A stretch of 64,000 nucleotides of DNA from Dipetalonema caudispina (lineage: Eukaryota; Nematoda; Chromadorea; Rhabditida; Onchocercidae): contig JABVXV010000137.1 in assembly GCA_013365325.1 (NCBI GenBank), positions 1 to 64,000 on the forward strand, given 5' to 3'. Below the pieces are notes generated by a model, which was not told the DNA's origin, ran no database searches, and saw only the letters and a program-made list of their open reading frames with translations. Each line of letters opens with the position of its first letter. The stretch's first letter is position 1. Made by a program: the position numbers and the translations under genes. Shown one piece after another: positions 50,939 to 62,755 of the stretch.

Positions 50939-51003
50939 CTCTCTGTCTCTCTTTTTTATCCTTTTCTTCTTCTTCTCTCTCTCTCTCTCTCTCTCTCTTT
51001 CTG
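50939..51003. repeat. TC-rich pyrimidine tract
   Basis: CTCTCTGTCTCTC followed by TTC and (TC)n units. Simple sequence in the intergenic region. Confidence 0.8.
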
Positions 51004-51587
51004 TATATTGAATTGAATTTTACATTAATTAATTATAGAATTAATCATGCTTTCTTTGTTAAATTACCATTATTATTCTACCAAATGTTTAGAGAATTAT
51101 TTTCTAACAATCATTCAGTAGAGTAGCATATCAATGAAATATAAGCATTTGGGATGAAATAGATGGTTGTATATCTATCTTACTTGTATCATATTATCAT
51201 TGGCATCTTAATTTTCCAAATTTATTTCTTTTCATCTATAAAAAAAGAAAGATCTCCATTTTTCATTATCATTTTAACATGAATTTGAGCTGTTTATTGT
51301 GCAATAAAGGCGAAGAATTTGTTTATGCCATTTGAGCAAAAAAAAAAAAAAAAAAAAAAGAAATCTTATTTAACCTTTTAGATACTTAATCTTGACCTAT
51401 AATTTATATGCAAATATTTGATTCTATCAGCAAATGAAGGAACAGCACAGAGCATTTGCAAATATCGTTGACAATAAGAAGTAACTCTGTGTAGTATTTA
51501 AAGAAAACATAGAGAATGTATGAGGATAGTGAAAGTTAGTAGTAAATAAAAGTGAAACCAGAAGGAATGATATCTGCATATGATCAA

Positions 51588-51615
51588 TTGATTAATTAAT
51601 TAATTAATTAATCAA
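51588..51615. repeat. Perfect 28 bp palindrome of ATTAATTA units
   Basis: TTG followed by repeated ATTA units and ending TCAA, identical to its own reverse complement. It can form a hairpin or cruciform and contains overlapping homeodomain-type TAAT cores. It may be just a tetranucleotide microsatellite. Confidence 0.8.
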
Positions 51616-51735
51616 CTAGTAAGAATGGGATGAGCTAAAATTGATAAATTACAAATTACTACTGCTAATAATAATATTGTGATTAGTTGTAATAAATTTA
51701 CCCAATGGTAATATTCACTTTTTTGCATGTATCAT

Positions 51736-51771
<36 letters not shown>

Positions 51772-53597
51772 GAAAGAATTTGGCAAGTAACAAAGAAATA
51801 AAACACTTTTGCAAGCTTGGCTTCAATTTTTAATTTCGTTATGTCTAATAAATTTGATATAAATAAACTTTATTATCGATTTTATAAATTCAAAGAAAAG
51901 TCAAATTTACCAAAATACTATTTATTTATTTGCTATTTGCCAAATTCTTTCATTGGCTAATTAAAATATTTCTTCTAAACAGTAAATGCTAGAGATATAT
52001 CATGGAATAGTATTAATTTATTATCATCGATCGATACATACATATTACAAATTAATTGAATTAACGATCTAACTCTTTTTTTTTTTTTTTTTTGTCATCA
52101 AAAATTAATCACAATAATATCATTTCTTTTTTCTATTTCAATTAATTATCAAATTTTTTCTTAAATTATTGTCTATTCTAACACAACTGTACATGAACAA
52201 CTGTTTCACATCGATCATCACTCAGTTACAAGTATAAATATCGCATATTAACCATATTTCATTTCGTTTCAATAATTTCCTAATACTTTATGGTATATAT
52301 TGATTGATCATAATTAATTCCATACTACAAAAATCATATGCAAATTATTTTTAAATGATTAAATATGCCAATTTCTCTCATTAATATAAATCTATCAAAA
52401 AAAAAAAAAAAAAAAAAAAATGAAACAAACATTGAATGTTTGTTTTGAAGATGATTAATTTATCTCATTCATTTTGCAACAATTCTCATTTCTATCTTTG
52501 ATGATATTTAAAAAATTAAGAACTTCTCAACTTTTTTTTAGGAGAAAAAAAAAAAACTATGCACTTCGTATTTCTCTTTGTTTCCTACTACTTTTATTTC
52601 AATTTCTACGCTCTTTTTTTCTCTTTTATAATTTTTTGTTAATGAAATGTACCTTTTTTTTAAGGCTCAAAAAAAAAAAAAAGGATTTGTCAAAGATTCT
52701 AATATAAAATTTGAAATTAAAAAAGCGAAAGATTTATTAGAGATTCTAATACGAAACTAAAAGTAATAAAGAGAAGGATTTGTTAAAGATTCCAATATGA
52801 AATTGAAATTTCAATAAATTTACTCAACCTTTATTAGCTGAAAGAAATTCTTCTAAACGTATCATCGTTTTATGAAAAGCTTCATTTAACGAAATTCTTT
52901 AATGGTGAATAATGTATTAGTTTAATTTTGGTTCTTTCAAGATTAGTAATTATCAATTATCAGATAAGCTATCTAATCTTCCATTATACTTCCTGGCATA
53001 AATGTGAAATTTCATTTAAAATAATTTACAACTGAAAAAATGAAGGACTAATTCAAAAAACAAAAGAATGTTGATTTTCTTTTTGTGATCAAAAAATATT
53101 TACAAAAAGAAAGAAGATCAATCGAAATGGCATAACTAATGATACTTCATTTCTTGCAATAAAAAATTACCTAATAATTAGATCATAAAGTTGAAATATA
53201 GAGAAGATGTATCATCGAAAATGATAATTGCATTTTGTACATAAAAAAAAAGAGGAATATTAAGTGCATTTTTTCCATATAAATGAAGTTTTGAAATTTT
53301 GCAATTAAATCGAATTATAATGACAAATTAAATTTTCGATCAAAATAATTACAGAAAAGATTGGCTTTTTTTTTTGAAGATACATTATTTATATTGGCAT
53401 ATTTTTAAGAAAATCAATTAACTATAACATTTCAAATGTGTCATAAACTTCTTAGGAAGACCATCGGATCCTACTAGCAAAATATGTTGGATTTTAATTA
53501 AATTAGTTTTGAGTTTTCAGAATATTATGGATAATTTTAGTGAAGTGAAAGGCCTTCAACTGGCAAGCACAAATTATTGACTGCAATTGAAACAACC

Positions 53598-53603
53598 TTT
53601 ATT
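53598..53603 (-). terminator. Polyadenylation signal of TMEM189-like gene
   Basis: AATAAA on the minus strand, only about 25 nt past the stop codon, implying a very short 3' UTR. Confidence 0.5.
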
Positions 53604-53627
53604 AATTCTACCTAATTTTTAGAAGAT

Positions 53628-56146
53628 TCAAGAAGTTTTTGCCCATTTCAAATCATCAGTTCGAGGCTTCATTCCCGTCAATCCGGTAACAACAAATTCA
53701 GCAGCACGCCAGAAACCGATCGCATCCAGTGGTCCATTCAGCCAACCAGTTGTAATGCAATATCCGCATGCATGTGGTGAAATATGATGATATTTATGAC
53801 CTTTACGTGAAAGTATCACATGCCAATTCTGTAGCATTTCTACCCAAGATGATAATCCGAGATATGTATGTGACCATTTGTGAATCTGAAATTCAGTTGA
53901 AGAGAAGATAAACAATTGAGACATTCATTTTTGAAATTAATATTCCACAATTTTTCAATTTCAAAAATAATAATAACTTCTAGTGATAGGAATATTTTGT
54001 CCGGTAAATTAATTTTTAAAAGTTATTCCAACAACTTGCTCAAATTAACTTAGATCCGTTAATTGTATCTAATTGATTTATTAAAATATCCTTTCAGGAT
54101 ACATCGATAATTCCCGGATCATTGTAAATTACATGTATTAGAATAAGATGCTAAAATTAAACTCTCTTGAAAGATAATTTTAATTTTAACAAATAACAAT
54201 AATGTTGACGATAAATTTTCAGTAAATTATACAGAAATGAAATTTGTGGTACCTGATTGGTAAGCGCAACGTAAATTGCCAAAAGTAAATAAAACCAATG
54301 TGATGTCATCAAAGTATCCAATTCAACAGCTGATAATGTGACATGTTGATAAATAATATGTGAAAGCTTTGGTATTATTAACAAGAAATTATCACCATTA
54401 CATTCAATAAAATCATGACGTGTTATAGCGGTAGGATCCACGTGATGCTCACGAAATGATCGAATAAAATGCTAAAAATTTACTGCAATTTAGATAAAAG
54501 CAAATTTTTCTTAAAATTTAACTCAGCAATATAAAATATGCATAAAACAAAAAAAAAAAAAAAATTAAACAAATTTAACAGTAATTTTTGATAAGCTAGG
54601 CTATGATAGCTCAAAAATTTCGAAATGGATCATAACGTTTTATGGTCGTAAAATTCACGTGTTGTTCACGTAATGATTAAGTAAAAAATTTCTATCGTTG
54701 GAAAAAAAAACCAAAAATTAAAATCCTATAAAAAATTTGAAACTGTAAATTTAGGTTAGATAGAAATTAGAAAAAATAAAAACATTATGTTTTTGATTAT
54801 TGGAAGGAAAAACAAAAAAGAAAAAAAAAACTAAAACAGAAATTTTTAATAATTTCTCCTATAAATTCAACTACATTTTCTTTGATATAACTGAATTTTG
54901 TTCCTTTTTTCGGGATTTATTTCCGAAAAATATCTTTGGTATTCAAAAATATTTCAATTACCAGACAGATATATATGATCATAAAAAGTTTCGTAACATA
55001 CTTCTTGAATTTTGAAAGGGGAAATCTTTGGAATATTTTGGATGCAAAACTTTGCTGATAAATGAAACATTGTCTTGAAGTTCAATCAATTTATTCTAAG
55101 GAAATTCTTATCAGAGTAAATTAATGATAATAATGTAGAAGGGATGTGATTGTATGGAATGATAATTTGTTAATTATTACAAGATAATAATTAGAGAAAA
55201 AATGAAACTTAAGATTAGTTATTTGAAGCAAAGTTGCATTGTATTTTTTTTAATAATAAATTTAAAGATTTATTAGCTTAAGCATAAATAATAATTTCTA
55301 GCTGATTAAATTTATTAAAATTTAAACTTCTTAAAAAAAAAAAACGTACCCTGCCAATGAATGTATCAACAGTACCGAATGAATCAGCAGCCCAATGCAC
55401 CAAACCGGATAAAAAATCAGCTGTTAAAATGCCCAAAAATGCAAAAAATAATACGAAAGGCAAAGAGGATAGTTCGAATCGTCGTACTAACAGATATATA
55501 ACAATAAGTAATTCAATAATACCCAATCCGGTTGAAATGATTTCTTGCAATCGTTTTTCTGAAAAATGCATGCTAAATTATTGATTGGAAAAAAATAATA
55601 TGATCGATTATACTATGTTTTTGGTTAATGTATAGTTTTTGCCAAGATAATATCAAATATTCTGCTGATTCATGAGATAAACTTTGTTAAAAGTAATGAT
55701 TCGAAATTTTCCAATTATTACGGACTTTCCGGAACAGTAATTTTTATACTGTAAATTATTAATTGTTTCACTATCTTATAAATTATTTCCATTTGTCAAT
55801 TGCTTAATTCTACTGAATAATGTATTTATTGTCAGTTGTAATGTTACGAATAAAATTGGAAATTATTGAATAATATCTTTCATTGAAAGTAAAATTACTT
55901 TTTGAGTTTTTCAATCTTTTCCGTTTACTATTTCAATTTATTTTTGTTTGTCTTACTTAAAAAATATTCACCTCGACTATAAAGAGAGGCTAATTTTTTA
56001 GCGCCAGTACGATGTGCTCCTCGATGTTGTTTGAAGACACTTTCCGGTTTAACATTTCCAATGGGATCATCTTCCGGCATAGCATCTCTTGCGTCAATTT
56101 CATCAAGTACTAATGGCTGTTGCATTGTTGCATAATTTTCATCCAT
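53628..56146 (-). CDS. PEDS1: Plasmanylethanolamine desaturase (TMEM189/Kua, CarF family)
   Basis: A membrane di-iron-type desaturase of the endoplasmic reticulum that introduces the vinyl-ether bond of plasmalogens. Minus-strand exons 55972-56146, 55350-55558, 54253-54471 and 53628-53885 sum to 861 nt (286 aa; human 270). Acceptors are TTTTTCAG, TTTTTAG and AATTTCAG, and donors are GTGAAT, GTACGT and GTACCA. The N-terminal ~55 residues are variable and hydrophilic. Exon 2 holds two membrane segments ([30 protein letters not shown]) followed by [10 protein letters not shown]. Family histidine motifs are all present: [15 protein letters not shown] near 134-148, QIHKWSHT at 201-208, WHVIL at 222 and [12 protein letters not shown] to 239. 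The C-terminal GFWRAAEF and [13 protein letters not shown] blocks match the family. An acceptor 9 nt before the ATG suggests trans-splicing; those 9 nt are also open in frame, so an upstream coding exon is not excluded. Confidence 0.95.
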
Positions 56147-56604
56147 AGGATAAAACTATGGTAAAATCAAAATAAGTAATCATAAAATTAAATAACAGAC
56201 GGTAATCGTAAATTGAATATAATTGAAAAATCAAATAAAATGTGAAATGTAATTAAAAAAAAAAAACTTCAACAACATTCCACAGATGGGGTAAACCAAA
56301 TAGATTTTAATTAAATAAACACAAATTACCACATCTAAAGACAACCTAATCCAATAAAACCAAAAAAAAAAAAAAAAAAAAAAAAACAACTCATCCCCAA
56401 TAAGTAAGCTAAATAAATAATCTGCAAAATTACCCGTTGCAGAAGCATCTTAATCCAAACATATTACCAACCATTCAAAATTTCTGTCACAAAAAAAAAA
56501 AAGAAAAAAATAAGAAATAAACAAACTGTCCACAAACAAATTAGCTTTTAGCAAACAAATAAACAATGAATGAATACGCCTGATAATATAATCCTAAGCG
56601 TAAA

Positions 56605-56910
56605 AAATGGAAAAAGTGGAATAACTGGAATGGGTGGAAAAAGTGTAAAAAGTGGAATAAGTGGAACAAGTGGAATAAGTGGAATAACTGGAATAAGTGT
56701 AAAAAGTGGGATAAGTGGAATAAGTGGAAAAAGTGGAAAAAGTGGAATAACTGGAATAAGTGTAAAAAGTGGAATAAGTGGAACAAGTGGAATAAGTGGA
56801 ATTAGTGGAAAAAGTGGAATGACTGGAATAAGTGTAAAAAATGGAATAAGTGGAACAAGTGGAATAAGTGGAATTAGTGGAAAAAGTGGAATAACTGGAA
56901 TAAGTGGAAA
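56605..56910. repeat. 9-bp minisatellite (GGAATAAGT) with higher-order units
   Basis: About 34 units of GGAATAAGT and variants (GGAAAAAGT, GGAACAAGT, GGAATAACT). The variant block GTGTAAAAAGTGG recurs at about 56643, 56697, 56760 and 56832, so higher-order periods are 54, 63 and 72 bases (6, 7 and 8 units). Because 9 is a multiple of 3, both strands stay open: Gly-Ile-Ser triplets on plus and Tyr/Ser/Phe on minus. Confidence 0.95.
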
Positions 56911-56950
56911 AAGAAGAAGAAGAAGAAGAGGAAGACGAGGAAGAAGAAGT
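56907..56950. repeat. AAG-rich microsatellite adjoining the minisatellite
   Basis: (AAG)n with GGA/CGA variants directly follows the 9-bp array. Confidence 0.85.
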
Positions 56951-59900
56951 TACATTACTAAAAGCACAAATAATCGGTGAGTCGACAAGTAAAGCTTTTA
57001 ACAAACACAAATTGAGAGGGAAAAAAAAAGAAAAAAAAAAAAGCTTTCCCTGCGAATATATATGATGAATAATGTAGAAAATTGCCAACTGACAATGAGG
57101 TAGCGATTGGCTTAGTTGAATGATTAATTGAAAATGATAAGACAAATAAACTTTCGCTAACCGCACATTTCAATCAATAGATAATTTCCTGGGGTTCTTC
57201 TAAATTAATTGTTGCAAAAGCATGAATTTTAGGATCATTTTTCACACAAAGCTAATATGCAGTACTTTACATTAGTTTTCATGACAAAATGCTAAAGATA
57301 GTGCTATTTCAATTTAGTACTAAAAAAAAAAAAAAAAAAAGAAAAATGAAATGATTTAAGCGAAACAAAATTTTTTCCTTTTTTTTTAATATCAAATTTG
57401 AGAGACATATGCATATATAATAGATTGTAGGGTTTTATCAAATATTTAATTTAAACTATAATCCATCCCCCATTGCTTCCTTTCTCCTATTTTCTATGAG
57501 TTGAAATTTCATTTCTTATTCCTTTTATGGAATTTGGCAATAAATTTTTGCTAAAAGATGACATAATTTATCATATATATTTCTTCATCAGATAAATTTC
57601 TAATTTCAAGTCAGATATTTTTGTTGAGCAAATTTATTTTATTATTTCTCAAAAAAATTTTTTTTTTTAAAAAAAAAAGAAGTAAATAATTTATTATGGA
57701 TTTAAAGAGTAAATTTGTTAAGAGATGAATGATAACGATATCACAAATAAACATAAGTTTGTACGTATTAGTTAAGAATAAATAAATCTGAGCATTCCAA
57801 GCTAAAGTACTTTTTTTTTTTTTTTGCAAACAACATCTGTTAAAAGTATCAATAATGATCGATTACTATATCACATGAAATTTAAATGAATAAAATGATA
57901 AGTAATAATTTAAATTAAATCAAACAAATCACTAAAAATCATAAAGAAAAAAAAAACATTAATGAAATAACTCGATAGAATATCGGAAAAATAATAGAAA
58001 TAGGTTAGGTTAACAAAAAATAAAGTTGCAAAGTTAACATTGATTTGACACTTCCAAAGCAACGTTCGCCTACTTTATTAGTAAGTAAATAAGTAATAGA
58101 GAATAGTGGATATTAATAAATTCATAAGCAATTTCATATGCAAATTACTTTAGCATCTTCTCGAAGAAAGATTGCTTCGTTCAATATTTTTCAAGCCGAT
58201 AATTTTAGGAAAAGCGCAAAAAAAAAAAGTTGGAAGAATTGCACTTATGCAAATTATTCCACTTTTCCTTTTCCAGACTCATTTTTAAAAACTTTCCACA
58301 GTTCTATTTTCTTCTTCTTTTATGATCAATTACAAATTGTTTCAGTTAAGCTCAAAAAAAAAAAGCTTTTTTTTTTACCCTTTTTATCACATATTTTTCC
58401 GAAAAATTTCCTTTTAATATCTGAAATTTAAACGAAATTTAACTTGAACATGAACAGATTGCCCATCGATCGGATTTATTGTTATAGAGAGAAAAATCTC
58501 TTAAAAAAAAAAAAAAAAAGCTGGCGAAAGCATTGGTGGTGGCATTGGTAAAGCTTAAACAAACAAAAAAAAACTTCTGAATCATTTCAATTCATAAATA
58601 TATAGATTAAATGAAATGATATGATCAAGTAGAATTGCTATCATCAATCATTTTTTTTTCAAACAATATTTTAATCCAAAAATATACATCATCTATACAA
58701 AATATATATCTCTACCCAAAATTTATGCTTTTACTCAAAATTATGGAAAAACTTTCTGTTATTTGCTTTAATTGATATCATCAAATAATTATCATAAATG
58801 TTCCATCAAAAAAAAAAAGATAAAAAAAAAGAATGAAACCCAATCATTTATTATCCAAACAATAGAATGATGAATTATTTAAAATTTCTATGATATCAAT
58901 TCAAATTTCAATAAGCCATGAAATATTGTTCAGAGAATTCGAAAGTTTATTTCATTTCAATCAACAAATTTAATAGTTTTTCTTTTTGTTTTTGGAAGAT
59001 AGCTAAATGATTGAATGTTTCATTGATAGCTGTCATTTTAAGAAGAGGAAAAAACTTTTTAAATGTCTCAGAAGAAATGATAAAGCAATGTAATGAAATA
59101 TAACATTTACATATATTATCATACAAACAATCATTGTTAGGATTTCTATAACTTATAAAATATTTGCATATGATAAGATCAATTGAACATTTTTATTCGA
59201 TTATTTTTTTTTTTCAAATTTTTTTTTTCGGCAAAAAATATTCTCGAAAGATATCAGTGAAATTTCATCAAGCTAATTTTTTTTCTTTTTTTTTGTTTAG
59301 GTTTATTTATTACAAAATTATTACACTGAAAGATTGTTTGAGAATTCCAATCATTCAAAATTATGCAACAAAACTGAAAACAAATTCAAATTTAGGAAAT
59401 GAGATCAAACAATAAGAATTGATTAGAATGAATCAGAATTATAAAACTAAAAGCTTTAAACATAGCATAAAGTACACTGAATAAAATATTCAAAAAGTGA
59501 TAAAAATATTTTTTGAATATAGATATGATAGCAATAATAATGATGATAATAATTATAAAAAGTGATAGTATATTATGCAATGAAATAGTGATAATCATTG
59601 ATTAGTAATGTTGTCTGTTAACAATCTCTAATACATTTACCCACTATCTTTTCATATCAAATAATTGTTATTATCATTTCATATTAATGTTTATGAACTT
59701 TGCACTTTCATTCTACCTGAATCATTGCAATTTGATTAGTGATAACATTTTTTTTTTTTTTTTATTATATGGTGTGTGTGTGTATGTGAGAAATCCATTC
59801 ATTGCTGAATGATTTTTTAGGTAACATCAAAGTTTCCTATCAAATTAATAACTATCATACCATATTAATATCATACTAATGATATATTAACAATAATATC

Positions 59901-60762
59901 ATACCATATTAATGATATGTTAACCAATTCATTTCTTATTAATTAAAAGGTATAATTTCTATTTAAATATATAGCAATGTTAATAAAACATTAAAAAATT
60001 CCTGCTTTAAACATAACTTCTCTCAATAACTTTGATAATAATTATAGAAATAAGTAAATACGTCAAACGTACATGAAATAATCAATCTAATCTTACATGA
60101 AATTAGATGAATGATGAAATTTAAGCATTATGTATTATTCATCAATAATGCAAGGAATGAAAGGATTTAATGAAATTTGCATAATTATAATGTGAAAGAT
60201 ATTTGGAAGTAATTGCAACAATGATCAGTAGAAGTGAAAGGTTTCATTTGAAGAAAATGCTACTATCATAGAATTGATAGATGAAAAATGATGAAATGGA
60301 CGATAATAAAAGAGAAATGTTTAAATTTCATTAAAATAGCATTTATTCGATAGTAATGAAATTATTAATGTTTCCTGAATAGGTATAATAAAATGAGCAT
60401 TAAGGAAATGTAATGAATACTTCAAGTGAAACTAATTTAAACTTATCTGAAAGACTTTTCTATTCTGTTTAAGCAATGTCTTAAATAGAATTACACACAA
60501 AAAAAAAAAAAGATGGAATTAAAATGTAAATTGTAAATTTATAAGTTTTAGTGTAAAATGACAAATGGAATGTAAAAGGAAAGAAAAAACTATTTGAGTT
60601 GAATGTATCACAAATAAAAATAATCCTTAAGGCTTGAAGTATCACCAAAAATGAAAAATCTAAATGGAAGAATAGATACAACAGAAAAAAAAAAAAAAAG
60701 AATGGAAGCGAAAGTAAAGGAAGAAAAGAGGCGAATGGAAATATTGCAAAATGACCTATGAC

Positions 60763-61050
60763 CTTTGCTGTTGTCGCGATATGCATCATTGTATCGATCA
60801 TATGTGTTGCTTCGGAAAGGTATTTCGGAACCCAATTACGTAAATTTTTGTACAAAGACTTGCTAACCTGAAGAGAAGTAGCATAATTGCAACAAGAAAT
60901 AATTACTTATCCCCTGCCTTTTATACTTACCAGAAATACCGGTGCATATATATCTGCCAAGGGAAATGTCATTACATTGAACTTATTGATGTAAGCATTG
61001 ATATTTCTGATAAGTAACTTGTTAATTTTAGTAAAATACATATTATTAAC
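60763..61050 (-). CDS. Probable two exons of an unidentified gene (partial)
   Basis: Not recognised. Minus-strand segments 60931-61050 and 60763-60867 are both open and flanked by splice consensus. The first has acceptor AATATAG and donor CTG/GTAAGT; the second has acceptor CTCTTCAG and donor AAG/GTCATA. All phases are 0. The joined peptide includes MTFPLADIYAPVFL, then VSKSLYKNLRNWVPKYL, then EATHMIDTMMHIATTAK. This is amphipathic and much less biased than the surrounding random frames. It may be part of the gene whose terminal-looking exon lies at 62.76 kb (alternative 3' end), an upstream exon of the TMEM189-like transcript, or a separate gene. The first ~20 residues of the upstream exon are AT-biased and may be intron. 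No further exons were found. Confidence 0.45.
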
Positions 61051-62755
61051 CTATATTAATTAATGCTTCATCCATTATTACACTTATTTTTTGCACAATA
61101 ATTCGAATTTTAGATTTTATTTCAATTAATTTATAATTTGATCGATTGTGAAATAATTTCGTCCAAACTTGACATTGTATCTATTAGCTTTAAGTTAAAA
61201 TTAATTTTAATTTCAATCAATTTATGAAATAGTTAATTTTAATGAAACAAATTATTCAGGCAGGAATTTACATTTATTATGAATTCAGCACAGAAATATT
61301 ATCATAGATTCCTCGTTATTGTTTGTTGATTGATTCATTTGAAATGTTTATCAAATGAGGAGCTAAAAATTTAATTGGCTTCCATAATGATTATATCTTG
61401 TCTATTGGCTTATCAATTGTTCATATATTATTTGAAATATTTTAATTTCATTATAAAAATACTATCCATTCTTATATTACTCAATATTTTTTTTTAAAAA
61501 TTTTTCCATGCTTCTTCTTATCAATGTGAATAATTAATCTCATTTGTTAAATGCTAAATTATTTCATCTGATACTCATTCCGTTTATCAATTAAGAGCTT
61601 TTTACATTGAGTGATAAGTTAAATCTACAGGAGGGAAAAAAAAAAAGTAAAACAAAAGTGTAGTAGAGAAGAAGGGAAATACTTTTTGCAATTTTTTTTT
61701 TTTTTTTTTCCAAACAATAATTTCAACTTTATATTTTATATTAACTAATTTTCATTTCGATCGATTATGAAATATTTTCATCCGAATTTAAACTAAATCA
61801 ATCTACTGACTTCAAAATTTTCTCTTAATTTCAAATTTACAATATTTTCCTGGAAGAGGGCGGAAATTAATCTTGGTAGAATAAAAAATAATTTCATCTA
61901 AATTTGATACTAAATCTATTGATCACAAATTAAAATTGATTTCATTTTTGCCTTATTTTGCTAGGAAAAAAAAGTGCTAATCTGATGGAACATAACATTT
62001 AACATTGAACTTATCATTCAACCCCCGAACTTAACATTGAGTTTATTTGTTTGAAATTAAAATTAATTTCAATTTTACAATATTTTACCAAAAACAAAAA
62101 AGCCAATATATTCTAAATGATAATTTAGCAATAGAAATGATAAATATTTGGTGCTATTTTTCCAATGCAAGGAATAAGCTAAAATTAGTTTATCATTTGA
62201 ATTAATAATCTCAAATGGGACAATTATTGTGTATGTTGTAAAATGTTTATTTTTGAACATATTTATTAGAAAAACTTTTCCAATTTTGACAAACAAACTG
62301 TTAAATCATTAAATTCAAAAATATGAAAAAGAAATGGCAAAGTAGATTAAAATACGCAAAACGATAAGTTTCGTTTTTTTTTTTTTTTTTTTTTTTTTGA
62401 AAACAGTTCCAAATATTCCGGATCGCCTTTTTTTTTTACAATAGCATAATGATGTTAACAGCAGCAATAAGGAATGATGAATTATTTAATGGAAAACAAG
62501 AAAAGAAAAGTATTTTGGATCAACAAAATGTATCTTTTATGATTGATACTGAAGAATGAATCATCCATTTATTTAATTTTAATTCTAAGCATTCGGCTTT
62601 AATTTTGAATATCTCAAAATTAATTAATACAATAATTAATAAAACTATAACTTACATTTATTTTATCACAAATAATTTGTAAAATGAATTTCTGCAACAA
62701 ATAATGATTTCAAGAAAAGAGAAAAAGAAAAAACAAATTCTAAAGATGATAAAGT
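61051..62755. other. AT-rich non-coding stretch
   Basis: Stop-dense on both strands, with poly-T runs at about 61690-61710 and 62376-62398. No exon recognised between the terminal exon at 62.76 kb and the candidate exons near 61 kb. Confidence 0.5.

Larger units (their letters stand above)
48898..53627. other. Long AT-rich intergenic region between convergent genes
   Basis: About 4.7 kb without a convincing gene on either strand. It holds several homopolymers (poly-T near 50768-50798, poly-A near 51341-51359, 51743-51770 and 52397-52420), TC tracts near 50939-51000, and a 28 bp perfect palindrome of ATTAATTA units at 51588-51615. Short frames are low-complexity. Confidence 0.55.
56147..60762. 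other. AT-rich region upstream of TMEM189-like gene
   Basis: No exon recognised apart from the minisatellite described separately. Many poly-A runs occur (near 56363-56386, 57321-57340, 58502-58519). If the exons at 60.8-61.05 kb continue downstream, this could be intronic or UTR rather than intergenic. Confidence 0.45.

Noticed and set aside
56570..56980. Gly-Ile-Ser triplet frame resembling a collagen-like protein
   Set aside because: Gly at every third position arises from the 9-bp minisatellite. There is no proline pattern, start context, splice sites or conserved ends, and the opposite strand is equally open.
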